From assembly GCF_030252165.1 (NCBI RefSeq), contig NZ_CP126969.1, positions 62,001-126,000 on the forward strand: a stretch of DNA of 64,000 bases. The letters run 5' to 3'. How positions within the stretch are numbered: position 1 is the stretch's first letter; the number at the start of each line of letters is the position of its first letter. Below, piece by piece: positions 26,344 to 37,890 of this stretch. The position numbers were made by a program, and so were the translations under genes. The notes beneath the pieces are model-generated. The model did not search any database. It saw only the letters and a list, made by a program, of their open reading frames with translations, and was not told the DNA's origin. The stretch is from Corynebacterium breve (GTDB lineage: Bacteria; Actinomycetota; Actinomycetes; Mycobacteriales; Mycobacteriaceae).

Positions 26344-26540
26344 TGGTCACCACTTTTCGCTCTAGGAACTCGTGCATTCTCTCAGGGGTTGAGATGAAAA
26401 TGGAAAGCGCAGGTACTCAAAATTCTGAGCTTACTCTCCTGTCCGTTCATAGTGTAGCGTGAATCGCCGGTGTTCGGGAAGTCTGATAAATGTCTAAAGA
26501 TGCAGCGTGCGGGGCGTGTGCCGCGGAAAGTATTGGTTCG

Positions 26541-26560
26541 CCTAAGGAAACTTTCTTAGG
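26541..26560. repeat. Short inverted repeat in the 544-bp intergenic region 26344-26887
   Basis: CCTAAG and CTTAGG flank an 8-nt spacer. The region also has a TCCCCCAAAAGGGGGA palindrome at 26787-26802 and GAAAGTAT-like words near 26527, 26834 and 26866. No reading frame here looks coding. The region carries the divergent promoters of the membrane protein and the MerR gene. Confidence 0.45.
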
Positions 26561-26817
26561 ATTTCAATGCGTTGAACATTGTTGCCCATTCGTAAGGTTG
26601 CCTTGAATTCCGTTCAGTTTGCTGCGGCCGTTTGTCTGGCCGTGTTTTATCGTTGCGCTATAGGGGAATTGTTATAGGCGATAGGTTTCCCCTTTTACTT
26701 TTTGCTCTAGTCGCCCGAGAAAGGGTTCCTTAGATTAGCAGCTCATTTTTGTGGCGTGGGGCAGGCCCGCCGGACGCACTTGCACCTCCCCCAAAAGGGG
26801 GAATAGTTAGAAGGTAG

Positions 26818-26841
26818 ATACTTGTATAGTCATGAAAGTAT
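26818..26841 (+). promoter_or_regulatory. Candidate operator/promoter of the MerR-type gene
   Basis: ATACTT and AAGTAT form an inverted repeat with a 12-nt spacer containing a -10-like TATAGT. The site lies about 50 bp before the GTG start and could be an autoregulatory operator. Inference from symmetry only. Confidence 0.4.
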
Positions 26842-26887
26842 GGAGTTCTCAGTGGAATAACAGAAAAGTATCAGTAGACTGTTCGAC

Positions 26888-27526
26888 GTGCGTATTGCAG
26901 AATTAAGTAAACGTTCAGGCATTGGTGTATCCACCATCAAATTCTACCTCCGAGAAAAACTCCTACCCGCAGGCGAGCGAACCCAGACTAACCAGGCATT
27001 ATATGGCGATCGGCACCTGGTTCGACTGCAGCTAATCCGCGCGCTTTCCGAGGTCGGGCGACTCACCCTAGCTGAGATTGGGCAGATTCTTGCTGTGTTG
27101 GACAGGCAAGAAACACCAGTCGCAGCGCTGACACAGCTACGCGGAATCACTACTCCCGAAAGCAAAATCCCTGTACAGCGCGATCGCGCAGAAGCGGCAC
27201 TCAACGCTCTAGTACGCCGATCTGGAAAGAACATTGACCTCAGTTCACCGGCCTTTGCCGCTGCGGTCGAGGCATTGAGCGATCTAGCGATCATCGACGG
27301 CGGAGAGCCCACCGAAGAGCAGCTCGATGCCTATTTCGAAGCTGTGGGGCGTGTTGTTGACACGGATGAAGCATTCGGGCTGCAGCGTGTCAGCGATGAA
27401 ATGGGCGATATTGCAACTGAAAACGCCCACTTCCGCATCCTAATCGGCTCCATGCGCCGTGATCAGCTGTTGTCGGCCCTGGCCGTGCTCGAGGCACAAG
27501 GCCGACAACAGGATGCCGCTTCCTAA
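26888..27526 (+). CDS. MerR-family transcriptional regulator
   Basis: A 212-aa protein starting from GTG (MRIAELSKRSGIGVSTIKFYLREKLL). The N-terminal winged helix-turn-helix is typical of MerR, with YGDRHLVRLQLIRAL as helix 3-4. The C-terminal 120 residues are helical with no Cys or His cluster, so it is not a metal sensor; a small-molecule or dimer-only role is likely. No target gene is adjacent apart from the divergent membrane protein. Its stop codon lies in a 7-bp stem at 27518-27535 that separates it from leuA. Confidence 0.85.
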   Translation: MRIAELSKRSGIGVSTIKFYLREKLLPAGERTQTNQALYGDRHLVRLQLIRALSEVGRLTLAEIGQILAVLDRQETPVAALTQLRGITTPESKIPVQRDRAEAALNALVRRSGKNIDLSSPAFAAAVEALSDLAIIDGGEPTEEQLDAYFEAVGRVVDTDEAFGLQRVSDEMGDIATENAHFRILIGSMRRDQLLSALAVLEAQGRQQDAAS

Positions 27527-27535
27527 ACAGGAAGC
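27518..27535. terminator. Short perfect hairpin between the MerR gene and leuA
   Basis: GCTTCCT/AGGAAGC with an AAAC loop contains the MerR stop codon. No U-run follows on either strand, so it is at best a weak terminator for the two convergent genes. Confidence 0.4.
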
Positions 27536-29392
<1,857 letters not shown>

Positions 29393-29422
29393 CTAGGGGT
29401 GGGTCGTTACTGATTGTAAGTC

Positions 29423-29464
29423 CACGACCGGCAACACAGACTCCGCGACGGGGCGCCGGTCGTG
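29423..29464 (-). terminator. leuA attenuator hairpin
   Basis: CACGACCGGC (29423-29432) and GCCGGTCGTG (29455-29464) pair over 10 perfect base pairs across a 22-nt loop, located between the leader peptide stop and leuA. It would terminate or sequester unless ribosomes stall on the leader. Confidence 0.75.
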
Positions 29465-29524
29465 TTAAAAGACCTGATTCCCGCCGCGGCCTAGAAGGAG
29501 AAGGCGCGCACTTGGCTGCAACAA
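29465..29524 (-). CDS. leuL: leuA leader peptide (attenuation), 19 aa
   Basis: A TTG-initiated 19-codon frame contains four consecutive leucine codons (CTT CTC CTT CTA) followed by GRGGNQVF and TAA. The -10-like TATATT (29531-29536 on the plus strand) is six bases before the TTG, so the transcript is probably leaderless. Ribosome stalling at the Leu run under leucine shortage would affect the hairpin downstream. Leucine leader peptides before leuA are known in corynebacteria. The exact start (first or second TTG) is uncertain. Confidence 0.7.
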   Translation of the reverse strand: MLQPSARLLLLGRGGNQVF

Positions 29525-29603
29525 ATGCGTAATATAGGACATAGATCACACTCTAGTCTGAATTGCTACTTTTCCGCAACAAGGCTTTGGGTGCTTCGGA
29601 TTC

Positions 29604-30449
29604 TTAGCTGGTTTGTTTGCGTGCGAGTGCAAACGTTGCGGCGAACATAGCGACGAGTGAAAGGCCCATCACCGACCAGCCGAGGATCGTTTGCACTTGG
29701 AACTGTTCACCCAAAACGAGGTATCCAAGTGCAAACGCAACAACAAGCTCGAATACTTTCATGGCAGGTAGGGAAGTTTCGAGCCTCCCCGCAGCAAATG
29801 CGTATTGCTGCACTGTCGTGCCCAGGATTGCGACGATGATCAGGATATAGAGTTCGTGACTCTGGGCGATCCCACGAACGCCTCCAGCGACGAAGATGTC
29901 TGCGACTGCTTTGGAGAGCACTGCCACATATCCGAAAACGCCTCCGCATACCGCACCGAGAGTTAGAGCTTTCGGGCCGGAGGATCGTCGAGAAGCGAAA
30001 AATGTTAAGACAATTCCCAGGGTTGCGCCGACCGCGACGGCGATCCACCACCGAGTGGAGTCGGGGGCACCCTCGCCGGGCAACGGGCGCCCGAACATGA
30101 CCAGAATTCCGACGGCAATGGTGAGGATTGTCGCCCACATAACTTCGGAATTGGTCATCCGGCGCTTTTCCACGTGGGCCGCGAGCATCAGCGTGAACAT
30201 CAGGGAAAGGACCAGGATTGGCTGTACTACCAGCAGTGTTCCGAAAGCAAGAGCAACAACTTGCAGGATGTAGGCAACGAAAGCTGAGCCAATGCTGATC
30301 CACCACATCACGTTGCGCAGTCCGGTAAGGAGGGGGGAGTCCCCGTCGGCGTTGGGCTGTGCGACGATACGGTGACGGGTCACTGTTCCCCACGCAATAG
30401 TGAAGGCTGAGGCCAAAGCGATTAACACCGCAACGAAATTGCTCTGCAC
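29604..30449 (-). CDS. DMT-superfamily transporter (EamA/NIPA-like)
   Basis: A 281-aa membrane protein with about nine or ten TM segments arranged as two EamA-like halves. It starts with ALASAFTIAWGTV and ends with a basic ARKQTS tail. The motif VVQPILVLSLMFT in the first half and ELVVAFALGYLVLGEQ in the second are typical of DMT permeases. The substrate cannot be told; related proteins export metabolites or move Mg2+. It is divergent from lysC, with which it shares 106 bp of promoter region. Confidence 0.8.
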   Translation of the reverse strand: MQSNFVAVLIALASAFTIAWGTVTRHRIVAQPNADGDSPLLTGLRNVMWWISIGSAFVAYILQVVALAFGTLLVVQPILVLSLMFTLMLAAHVEKRRMTNSEVMWATILTIAVGILVMFGRPLPGEGAPDSTRWWIAVAVGATLGIVLTFFASRRSSGPKALTLGAVCGGVFGYVAVLSKAVADIFVAGGVRGIAQSHELYILIIVAILGTTVQQYAFAAGRLETSLPAMKVFELVVAFALGYLVLGEQFQVQTILGWSVMGLSLVAMFAATFALARKQTS

Positions 30450-30555
30450 TAGGACTAGCTTAGATCAGCGTTAATCTATGCGCAGGTTCACCTGTGGGGG
30501 TACGATTGCACCCTGAGTAACGTTTTGAACACGAAACGGAAAGGTGGCCCCACAA

Positions 30556-31821
30556 GTGGCACTGGTCGTACAGAAGTACGGAGGCTCCTCCCTGGAGTCC
30601 GCAGAGCGCATTCGCGCAGTGGCTGAACGAGTTGTAGCTACAAAAAAACAGGGCAACGACGTCGTCGTCGTGTGCTCCGCGATGGGCGATACAACAGACG
30701 AGTTGCTTGACTTGGCGGCTCAGGTGAATCCAGCTCCACCGGCGCGCGAGATGGACATGCTCCTCTCTGCCGGCGAGCGTATCTCCAACTCGTTGGTAGC
30801 AATGGCTATCGCCTCGTTCGGTGCGGAGGTAGCTTCCTTCACCGGCTCCCAGGCGGGCGTTTTGACCACCGAACGTCACGGCAATGCGCGCATCGTCGAT
30901 GTCACGCCAGGCCGCGTGCAGGATGCTCTCGACGAAGGCAAGATCGCCATCGTCGCCGGCTTCCAGGGTGTGAACCGCGATAGTCGCGATGTGACCACTT
31001 TGGGCCGTGGTGGTTCGGACACCACCGCGGTAGCGCTCGCAGCAGCGCTGAAGGCTGACGTGTGTGAGATCTACTCCGACGTTGACGGTGTTTACTCGGC
31101 GGACCCACGCATCGTGCCAGACGCCCAGAAGATTGAGAAGCTTTGCTTTGAAGAGATGCTAGAGCTGGCAGCGGCTGGCTCGAAGATTCTAGTCCTGCGC
31201 AGTGTTGAGTACGCTCGCGCATTCAATGTACCTATGCGAGTTCGTTCGTCGTACAGCAACGACGAAGGCACCCTTATTACCGGATCAATGGAGGATATTC
31301 CCGTGGAAGCAGCAGTACTGACCGGCGTAGCTACCGACAAGTCGGAAGCAAAGGTTTCGATCCTTGGCATCCCAGATGTTCCTGGTGAGGCGGCGAAGGC
31401 ATTCCGCGCGCTCGCCGAGGCTGAGATCAACATCGACATGGTGATCCAGAACATTTCTTCCGTGGAAGACAACACCACCGATATCACCTTCACCTGTCCA
31501 ACCGCCGACGGCCAGCGCGCAATGGAGCTGCTATCCAAGCTGCAGGAGACCAATAACTGGGAAAACGTCATTTACGACGACCAGATCGGCAAGGTGTCCC
31601 TCGTCGGTGCTGGTATGAAGTCTCACCCAGGTGTGACTGCCGACTTCGCTGAAGCACTTCGCGACGCAGGTATTAACATCGAGATGTTCACCACCTCGGA
31701 GATCCGCATCACCGCAGTTGTGCGTGAAGCGGACCTGGACAACGCTACCCGCGCTATTCACGACCGCTTCGAGCTGGGCGGCGACGAGGCTGCTCAGGTG
31801 TACGCAGGCACCGGCCGCTAA
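30556..31821 (+). CDS. lysC: Aspartate kinase (alpha subunit, internal beta start)
   Basis: Phosphorylates aspartate at the head of the lysine, threonine and methionine pathways. The 421-aa protein starts at GTG 30556 ([19 protein letters not shown]), which matches C. glutamicum LysC and has GAAAGG upstream; a GTG 12 bases earlier is less likely. Kinase motifs are KYGGSS, the GRGGSDTTA segment and the C-terminal pair of ACT domains (about residues 265-421) that bind Lys and Thr. A separate beta subunit is expected from an internal start, probably the ATG at 31288 ([10 protein letters not shown]). Residues around TTDITFTC, where feedback-resistant changes occur in C. glutamicum, look wild type. 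Confidence 0.97.
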   Translation: MALVVQKYGGSSLESAERIRAVAERVVATKKQGNDVVVVCSAMGDTTDELLDLAAQVNPAPPAREMDMLLSAGERISNSLVAMAIASFGAEVASFTGSQAGVLTTERHGNARIVDVTPGRVQDALDEGKIAIVAGFQGVNRDSRDVTTLGRGGSDTTAVALAAALKADVCEIYSDVDGVYSADPRIVPDAQKIEKLCFEEMLELAAAGSKILVLRSVEYARAFNVPMRVRSSYSNDEGTLITGSMEDIPVEAAVLTGVATDKSEAKVSILGIPDVPGEAAKAFRALAEAEINIDMVIQNISSVEDNTTDITFTCPTADGQRAMELLSKLQETNNWENVIYDDQIGKVSLVGAGMKSHPGVTADFAEALRDAGINIEMFTTSEIRITAVVREADLDNATRAIHDRFELGGDEAAQVYAGTGR

Positions 31822-32895
<1,074 letters not shown>

Positions 32896-32917
32896 TTTTC
32901 GCTTCCGCGAGCGCTTG

Positions 32918-32957
32918 CCGCCAGTTGACCATGTTGAAGTGGTTGGCTGGCGGTTTT
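32918..32957 (+). terminator. lysC-asd operon terminator
   Basis: CCGCCAG pairs with CTGGCGG, extended by partial pairing of TTGACCA with TGGTTGG, followed by TTTTG and a second TTTT. Confidence 0.8.
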
Positions 32958-33131
32958 GTGCTTTTGGAGGAGTGCCTGACGCTAAACGCGTCAATTTAAT
33001 AAAGTCACCATTGAGTCTCAACTGTGTAACGTTGGTTGCTTCTGGGGCTCGGGAGGTACACAATAGTGAGTGGATCTTCTTAGATTCCTAAGTCCTATTA
33101 GAATGCGATTTCCAGAAGTAGAGGTGGAACT

Positions 33132-33557
33132 GTGGCGGCTAACAAGAAGCGTGCTTCCCTTGCGGTGAGCGCTCTCTGTTTTGCATCTGTCGCTGCAGCG
33201 CCTGCTGTCAACGCCGCTGACTGGGAAGACACCACGATCAAGCCAGGGGAAACAATCACCCTTACGCCGACGGATTCGACTGGATCCTCGCGCGTTGAGA
33301 TCGCCGAGAGGTCCACCATCCCTGCCGGGTGGAGCGTGCGCAGCACCAACGGCAAGTTCCAAGTCTCCGCGCCAATGAATGCGACAAGCGACCAGGTAGC
33401 CACCTTGGTCTTGGTCGATGCCACGACGCCGGTGGACGAGGTGAAGATTTCCGTTTCCGCGCCGACCACGGCTGCGACCCCGACCGCAACCAAGTCGTCG
33501 GATGGCAATTGGTTGGAATCCCTAGTCTCCCAGATCAACTCATTCTTTAAGAGCTAA
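33132..33557 (+). CDS. Small secreted protein with a single beta domain
   Basis: A 141-aa protein starting from GTG with GTAGAGGTGG upstream. A signal peptide (ASLAVSALCFASVAAAPAVNA) gives a mature protein of about 112 residues. It contains a predicted beta-rich domain opening with IKPGETITLTPTD, somewhat like Rib/YPDG-type surface repeats, followed by a Thr/Ala linker and a short amphipathic C-terminal helix (NWLESLVSQINSFFKS). No sorting signal or Cys. Function unknown; the helix could associate with a membrane or partner. Confidence 0.72.
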   Translation: MAANKKRASLAVSALCFASVAAAPAVNAADWEDTTIKPGETITLTPTDSTGSSRVEIAERSTIPAGWSVRSTNGKFQVSAPMNATSDQVATLVLVDATTPVDEVKISVSAPTTAATPTATKSSDGNWLESLVSQINSFFKS

Positions 33558-33564
33558 GAAAGCA

Positions 33565-33587
33565 AGCGGCCGATAGGGCCGCTTTTT
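33565..33587 (+). terminator. Terminator of the small secreted protein gene
   Basis: AGCGGCC pairs with GGCCGCT across a five-base loop and runs into TTTT, just after the stop codon. Confidence 0.85.
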
Positions 33588-33604
33588 CTGCTATTGGGTC
33601 CTTG

Positions 33605-34882
33605 CTATTGGGGCCCGCCGGTGCTTTCCGACGAAAACCCGGAGTCTTTGTCGGCGTCGAGCTCGTCGGAAACTTCTTTTGTTAACGTCTGTTCGAAGAC
33701 CTCAGATGGTACGTGGGAGACTGCGATCAAACGATCGAGTTCGCGCCTTTGTGCGGTGGAGAAGCGAAGCCGTGGATCCATCTTGCGCCGCATTAAATCT
33801 AGTGCTTGGATGCGCACGCGTTGCTCGACGGATAGGTTTGCGCGGCCACGAACCCATGCCGCGGAGACGACCACGATCAAGAAGAGGCCCAGGTAGCCGA
33901 GCATTGGGTAGACAAAGCCAATGAGCTCCTTGAATCCAACGAAGCTGAGTACGAACCCGATCAGGCAGGACACTACGAAGATGGGGTAGAAGCGCTGAGG
34001 TTTCCTCTTCGATAGTCGCTTGCCCAGCGCGTAAAACATCGAGATAGCGGTGTTGAAGATCATGCCGTAAATCACTACTGCCATGGCTACACCGAGCGCC
34101 GGGTGGATTTGGTTGATCAAGGTGAGCGCGGGCATGTCGTCGCCGTTGACCAGCTCAACTTCGACGAAGAGGCCGAAAGCTAGCAGGAGCAGCAGGATTA
34201 GATAAATCACGCCACCGAGGAGACCGCCCCAGCCGGCCACTTTGGTATCCAGGAAGTTGCCACCGATGACGATCGCCATCGACGCGGCGGTGATCACATT
34301 GAAGCCGGTGTAGTTCAGAGCTGCGATCCACCAGTTGGGCAGGGTGGTGTCTACTTCCTGAGATGCGAAATTCAGTGCGGCAATGTCGGGCTGTGCGTTC
34401 ACGATGGCCCACACGGTAGCCAACACGATGAACAGGAAGATAAACGGTGTGATGGAACCGATCACTGCGGTTACTCTGTCGACGTTAAGAAGGCCGGTGA
34501 GCAGCACAAGGATCAGCATTAGTCCGCCGCCCGCCCACAAAGGCAAATCGAACTGCTGGCGAAGGTTTGACCCTGCGCCTGCAAACATGATGAAGCCAAC
34601 AGCAAACAAGGTGATAGTCGTCGATACGTCCAGAATGATCGTGACTACACGGTTGGAGATGCTGCCGAGAACGCTGAGATGCTCGCGCGCCTGGTAGTAG
34701 CTGCCCAGCTGCATGAGCGATATGCCCGAGATGATCATAAGCGCCGAGGAAACCAACGCGCCGACGATCCCCCAGGTGCCGAACGCGACGAAGTACTGCA
34801 TCGTTTCTTGCCCCGAGGCGAAACCAGCACCGATGATGATCCCAACAAACGCAAGACCGATGCTGACAACCTGCTTCAACAT
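33605..34882 (-). CDS. YkvI-like LeuT-fold membrane transporter
   Basis: A 425-aa protein starting at ATG 34882 (MLKQVVSIGLAFVG) after GGAAAGGG; an upstream in-frame start is less likely. It has about ten TMs. The opening segment GIIIGAGFASGQE is the signature of the YkvI group, resembling the broken-helix sodium site of LeuT-fold carriers. The second half has NYTGFNVITAAS, also typical. A charged cytoplasmic tail of about 80 residues follows the last TM (LSVEQRVRIQAL onward). The substrate is unknown. Confidence 0.78.
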   Translation of the reverse strand: MLKQVVSIGLAFVGIIIGAGFASGQETMQYFVAFGTWGIVGALVSSALMIISGISLMQLGSYYQAREHLSVLGSISNRVVTIILDVSTTITLFAVGFIMFAGAGSNLRQQFDLPLWAGGGLMLILVLLTGLLNVDRVTAVIGSITPFIFLFIVLATVWAIVNAQPDIAALNFASQEVDTTLPNWWIAALNYTGFNVITAASMAIVIGGNFLDTKVAGWGGLLGGVIYLILLLLLAFGLFVEVELVNGDDMPALTLINQIHPALGVAMAVVIYGMIFNTAISMFYALGKRLSKRKPQRFYPIFVVSCLIGFVLSFVGFKELIGFVYPMLGYLGLFLIVVVSAAWVRGRANLSVEQRVRIQALDLMRRKMDPRLRFSTAQRRELDRLIAVSHVPSEVFEQTLTKEVSDELDADKDSGFSSESTGGPQ

Positions 34883-34975
34883 AGTGAACCCTTTCCAGCG
34901 GACGATTCCTAACAATTCTAAGGAAGTCGCAAGGCGAAAGGGTAGGAACTGGCCAATAAGTGGATGCCACCAAAG

Positions 34976-35536
34976 CTACTCCGCCGATTCCTCGGTTTCC
35001 TCGGTGGCTGCGATCAAGTCTCGCCGGGCTCGCGCCACCCGCGAGCGGATCGTGCCGATGCGTACACCAGCAATGTTTGCGGCCTCTTCGTAGGTATAAC
35101 CCAGCACTTGGGTCAGGATGAGGGCCTCTCTGCGGTCGGCGGGAAGGTCGTCGATAAGCGCGCGCAGGTCCATCATCTCGCTCCAGTCTGCCGGGTTGTC
35201 GCCGCTGGGGGTGTCGGCGGCTGCCTCGTCGTACTCGGTGATGGATTTCCGGGGCCGTGCCATGTCGTGACGCACGGAGTCGACCCAAGTGTGGCGGGCC
35301 AAAGCTAGGAGCCACGTGCGGGCCGACGATCGCGCGGCGAAGCCGGGAAGGGCTCCGAGGACTCGCAGATATGTCTCTTGGGTGAGGTCGTCGGCGTGTT
35401 CGCGCCCTGCGAGGTGGGCGAGGAGGCGCCAGACGTCGTCGTGAGTGGCCTTAATGAATTCAGACAAAGCGCGCTTGTCCCCGCGACCGGCCTTAAGGGC
35501 CAGTCCGGTGACGTAGTCGTCGTTTTGCCTGTTCAC
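34976..35536 (-). CDS. sigC: ECF RNA polymerase sigma factor SigC
   Basis: A 186-aa sigma-70 family protein of the ECF type. Region 2 is visible as FIKATHDDVWRLLAHL through DDLTQETYLRVLGAL, and region 4 as LPADRREALILTQVLGYTYEEAA to GTIRSRVARARRDL. I chose the GTG at 35536 (MNRQNDDYV) because it resembles C. glutamicum SigC and an upstream extension looks non-coding; no clear Shine-Dalgarno precedes it, so it may be leaderless. No anti-sigma gene is adjacent. It is divergent from katA, the known corynebacterial order; in C. glutamicum SigC controls cytochrome bd and copper/electron transport genes. Confidence 0.88.
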   Translation of the reverse strand: MNRQNDDYVTGLALKAGRGDKRALSEFIKATHDDVWRLLAHLAGREHADDLTQETYLRVLGALPGFAARSSARTWLLALARHTWVDSVRHDMARPRKSITEYDEAAADTPSGDNPADWSEMMDLRALIDDLPADRREALILTQVLGYTYEEAANIAGVRIGTIRSRVARARRDLIAATEETEESAE

Positions 35537-35604
35537 GAATTTAAACGTTACCAGCCTCCGTTCTTGGCTAGTGTGGTGCGCCAAGGGCAAAAGCTCAAAA
35601 ACCC

Positions 35605-35655
35605 TTGCAAGAACCTATCGGTTCGTATAGACTATTAATCAGAGCCAATTGATAG
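35605..35655 (+). promoter_or_regulatory. katA promoter with OxyR-like CTAT/ATAG elements
   Basis: TTGCAA (35605) and TATAGA (35626) may be the -35 and -10. Four tetramers are arranged as CTAT (35615), ATAG (35627), CTAT (35632) and ATAG (35652), resembling the ATAG/CTAT spacing bound by OxyR in other bacteria. The spacing is not canonical, so this is a candidate only. Confidence 0.4.
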
Positions 35656-35676
35656 CAAGAGCTTAAGGAGAGCAGC

Positions 35677-37212
35677 ATGACTAACAAAGAGGACATCGTC
35701 CAGCGTGGCGTCCGACCAGCAGGCGACGGCAAGACCACTCGCGCAGGCGGCCAGCCGGTGCCTTCGGAGAACATCTCCGTCACCGCAGGTCCACAGGGCC
35801 CAAACGTACTTAACGATATTCACCTGATCGAGAAGCTCGCCCACTTCAACCGTGAGAACGTCCCAGAGCGTATTCCACACGCAAAAGGCCATGGCGCGTT
35901 CGGTGAGCTGCACATTACCGAGGACGTTTCCCAGTACACCAAGGCTAAGCTCTTCCAGCCTGGCACCGTTACCCCGATGGCTGGCCGTTTCTCTACCGTT
36001 GCTGGCGAGGCAGGTTCCCCTGATACCTGGCGTGACGTGCACGGTTTCGCTCTTCGTTTCTACACCGAAGAGGGCAATTACGACATCGTTGGTAACAACA
36101 CCCCTGTGTTCTTCCTGCGCGACGGCGTGAAGTTCCCAGACTTTATCCACTCCCAGAAGCGCGACCCGCGCTCCGGCCTGCGCTCCGCTGATATGCAGTG
36201 GGATTTCTGGACTCGTACCCCGGAAACCGCACACCAGGTGACCTACCTGATGGGCGATCGCGGTACCCCGAAGACCACCCGTCACCAAAACGGCTACGGC
36301 TCCCACACCTTCCAGTGGATCAACGAGGCTGGCGAGGCATTCTGGGTTAAGTACCACTTCCTCTCCCAGCAGGGTGTGGAGAACTTCACCGGCGCCGAAG
36401 CGGCAGAGATGGCTGGCAAGAACGCTGACCACCACCGCCAGGATCTCTTCGACGCGATCGAGCGTGGCGACTTCCCTAAGTGGGACGTTTACGTGCAGAT
36501 TATGCCAATCGCTGAGGCTGAAAACTACCGCTGGAACCCATTCGACCTGACCAAGTCCTGGTCGAAGAAGGATTACCCACGTATCAAGGTTGGATTCTTC
36601 GAGCTCAACCGCAACCCAGTGAACTTTCACGCGCAGATTGAGCAGATCGCGCTGGATCCTTCTAACCTGGTTCCTGGCGTGGGCTTCTCCCCGGACCGCA
36701 TGCTGCAGGCACGTATCTTCGCATACGCTGACCAGCACCGTTACCGCATCGGACCGAACTATCAGATGCTTCCGGTGAACCAGCCTGTCAACCCGGTGAA
36801 CACCTACCAGGAACGCGGCGCGATGGCGTACCAGATCAACGCTGAGGGTGAGCCAAACTACTCGCCAAACCGCTACACCAAGGGTGCGGGCTACTTGGAC
36901 AATGGCGAGGATTCCTCCTCCCGCAAGACCTACGGCCCAGCGAACGACCTGTACGTCAACCCGGATCCACATGGAACCGATCTGACCCGCGCGGCGTACG
37001 TCCAGCACCCAGAGGACGATGACTTCATCCAGGCTGGCATCCTCTACCGCGAGGTGTACGATGACGCAGCCAAGTCCCGCCTTGTGGACAACATCACCGA
37101 CGCGATGGCTGGTGTCTCCCCGCAGGTCGAGGAGCAGGTGTACCAGTACTGGACCAACGTGGACGAAGGCCTTGGCCAGCGCGTCCGCGAGGAGTTTGCC
37201 AAGAAGAAGTAG
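35677..37212 (+). CDS. katA: Catalase
   Basis: A 511-aa monofunctional haem catalase that removes hydrogen peroxide in the cytoplasm. The distal His region is ERIPHAKGHGAFGE near residue 65, the Asn region is FFLRDGVKFPDFIH, and the proximal haem Tyr lies in RIFAYADQHRYRIG near residue 348. The length is that of small-subunit catalases. It follows AAGGAGAG and ends before a strong bidirectional terminator. The codon use is highly biased (GGC, AAG, GAC), suggesting strong expression. Confidence 0.97.
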   Translation: MTNKEDIVQRGVRPAGDGKTTRAGGQPVPSENISVTAGPQGPNVLNDIHLIEKLAHFNRENVPERIPHAKGHGAFGELHITEDVSQYTKAKLFQPGTVTPMAGRFSTVAGEAGSPDTWRDVHGFALRFYTEEGNYDIVGNNTPVFFLRDGVKFPDFIHSQKRDPRSGLRSADMQWDFWTRTPETAHQVTYLMGDRGTPKTTRHQNGYGSHTFQWINEAGEAFWVKYHFLSQQGVENFTGAEAAEMAGKNADHHRQDLFDAIERGDFPKWDVYVQIMPIAEAENYRWNPFDLTKSWSKKDYPRIKVGFFELNRNPVNFHAQIEQIALDPSNLVPGVGFSPDRMLQARIFAYADQHRYRIGPNYQMLPVNQPVNPVNTYQERGAMAYQINAEGEPNYSPNRYTKGAGYLDNGEDSSSRKTYGPANDLYVNPDPHGTDLTRAAYVQHPEDDDFIQAGILYREVYDDAAKSRLVDNITDAMAGVSPQVEEQVYQYWTNVDEGLGQRVREEFAKKK

Positions 37213-37229
37213 GCATACGCTTAACGACG

Positions 37230-37272
37230 AATCCCCCGCTCAACCGAGTTGTACTCGGTGAGACGGGGGATT
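37230..37272. terminator. Bidirectional terminator between katA and the mrp operon
   Basis: AATCCCCCG/CGGGGGATT is continued by an inner CTCAACCGAG/CTCGGTGAG stem. It lies between two convergent operons. Confidence 0.88.
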
Positions 37273-37294
37273 GATCTTATTGGAAGGCTTGGGC

Positions 37295-37621
37295 TTAGTC
37301 TTCGATGCCGTGCTTGCGGTCGACGACGGTCACGCCGTAGATGGAGCGACCCATCACGAATGATCCGACAGCGGAGATTATCCACACAGCGATGATCGCG
37401 ATGATCGCGCGGAGGAACAAGTGCAAAACGAATCCGTCAACGGACCAGTCGAGGACCAGCTTGGCGATGATGAACAGCGGCATCGCCACGCAGGTCAGCG
37501 GGCCGAGTAGGTTGACTCGGGTAAGTGCATCGGGCCCGCGAAACATCAATACCGCGGTGGCGACGGTGAGGAAGGTGCCGATGATGACCAAAATGGAAAC
37601 GGCGATTTCTACGGGAGTCAT
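37295..37621 (-). CDS. mrpG: Mrp Na+/H+ antiporter subunit G
   Basis: A 108-aa protein with three TMs (starting VEIAVSILVIIGTFL), the PhaG/MnhG family. The start is ATG 37621 (MTPVEIAVS); it overlaps the mrpF stop by one base. An unusually long tail after the third TM ends in DRKHGIED. It is the last gene of the mrp operon, which exchanges protons for Na+ or K+ as a multi-subunit complex. Confidence 0.88.
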   Translation of the reverse strand: MTPVEIAVSILVIIGTFLTVATAVLMFRGPDALTRVNLLGPLTCVAMPLFIIAKLVLDWSVDGFVLHLFLRAIIAIIAVWIISAVGSFVMGRSIYGVTVVDRKHGIED

Positions 37622-37887
37622 TAGCGGCGCCCCTTCGAGATGATGCGAGCCATGGATAGCGTCGGCAACACACCGGCGACTAGGGCTGCAAGGATGGCAA
37701 CTTCGTAGGCGATGAGGCTGTCGTTGATCAGCGTCCACGCTAGGAAGATGACGATCATGGAGTAGAAGATGAGGTCGGAAAGCACGGCGCGGGTGAAATT
37801 GTCACCGGTGGCGACAATTTTGATCAGGCCGGCCAACATAGACACCGCCATGATCGCGATGCACACGATGATGATTGTTTGAAACAT
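37621..37887 (-). CDS. mrpF: Mrp antiporter subunit F
   Basis: An 88-aa protein with three TMs in the MrpF/PhaF pattern (IIVCIAIMAVSML; DLIFYSMIVIFLAW; EVAILAALVAGVLPTLSMARI). The Asp after LS in AVLSDLIFY is the conserved acidic position of the family. It is placed between mrpE and mrpG with almost no spacing. Confidence 0.88.
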   Translation of the reverse strand: MFQTIIIVCIAIMAVSMLAGLIKIVATGDNFTRAVLSDLIFYSMIVIFLAWTLINDSLIAYEVAILAALVAGVLPTLSMARIISKGRR

Positions 37888-37890
37888 TGG

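Noticed and set aside
35635..37008. 457-aa open frame antisense to katA
   Set aside because: It mirrors katA codons, has no ribosome binding site and no domain; its length is a by-product of strong codon bias in katA.
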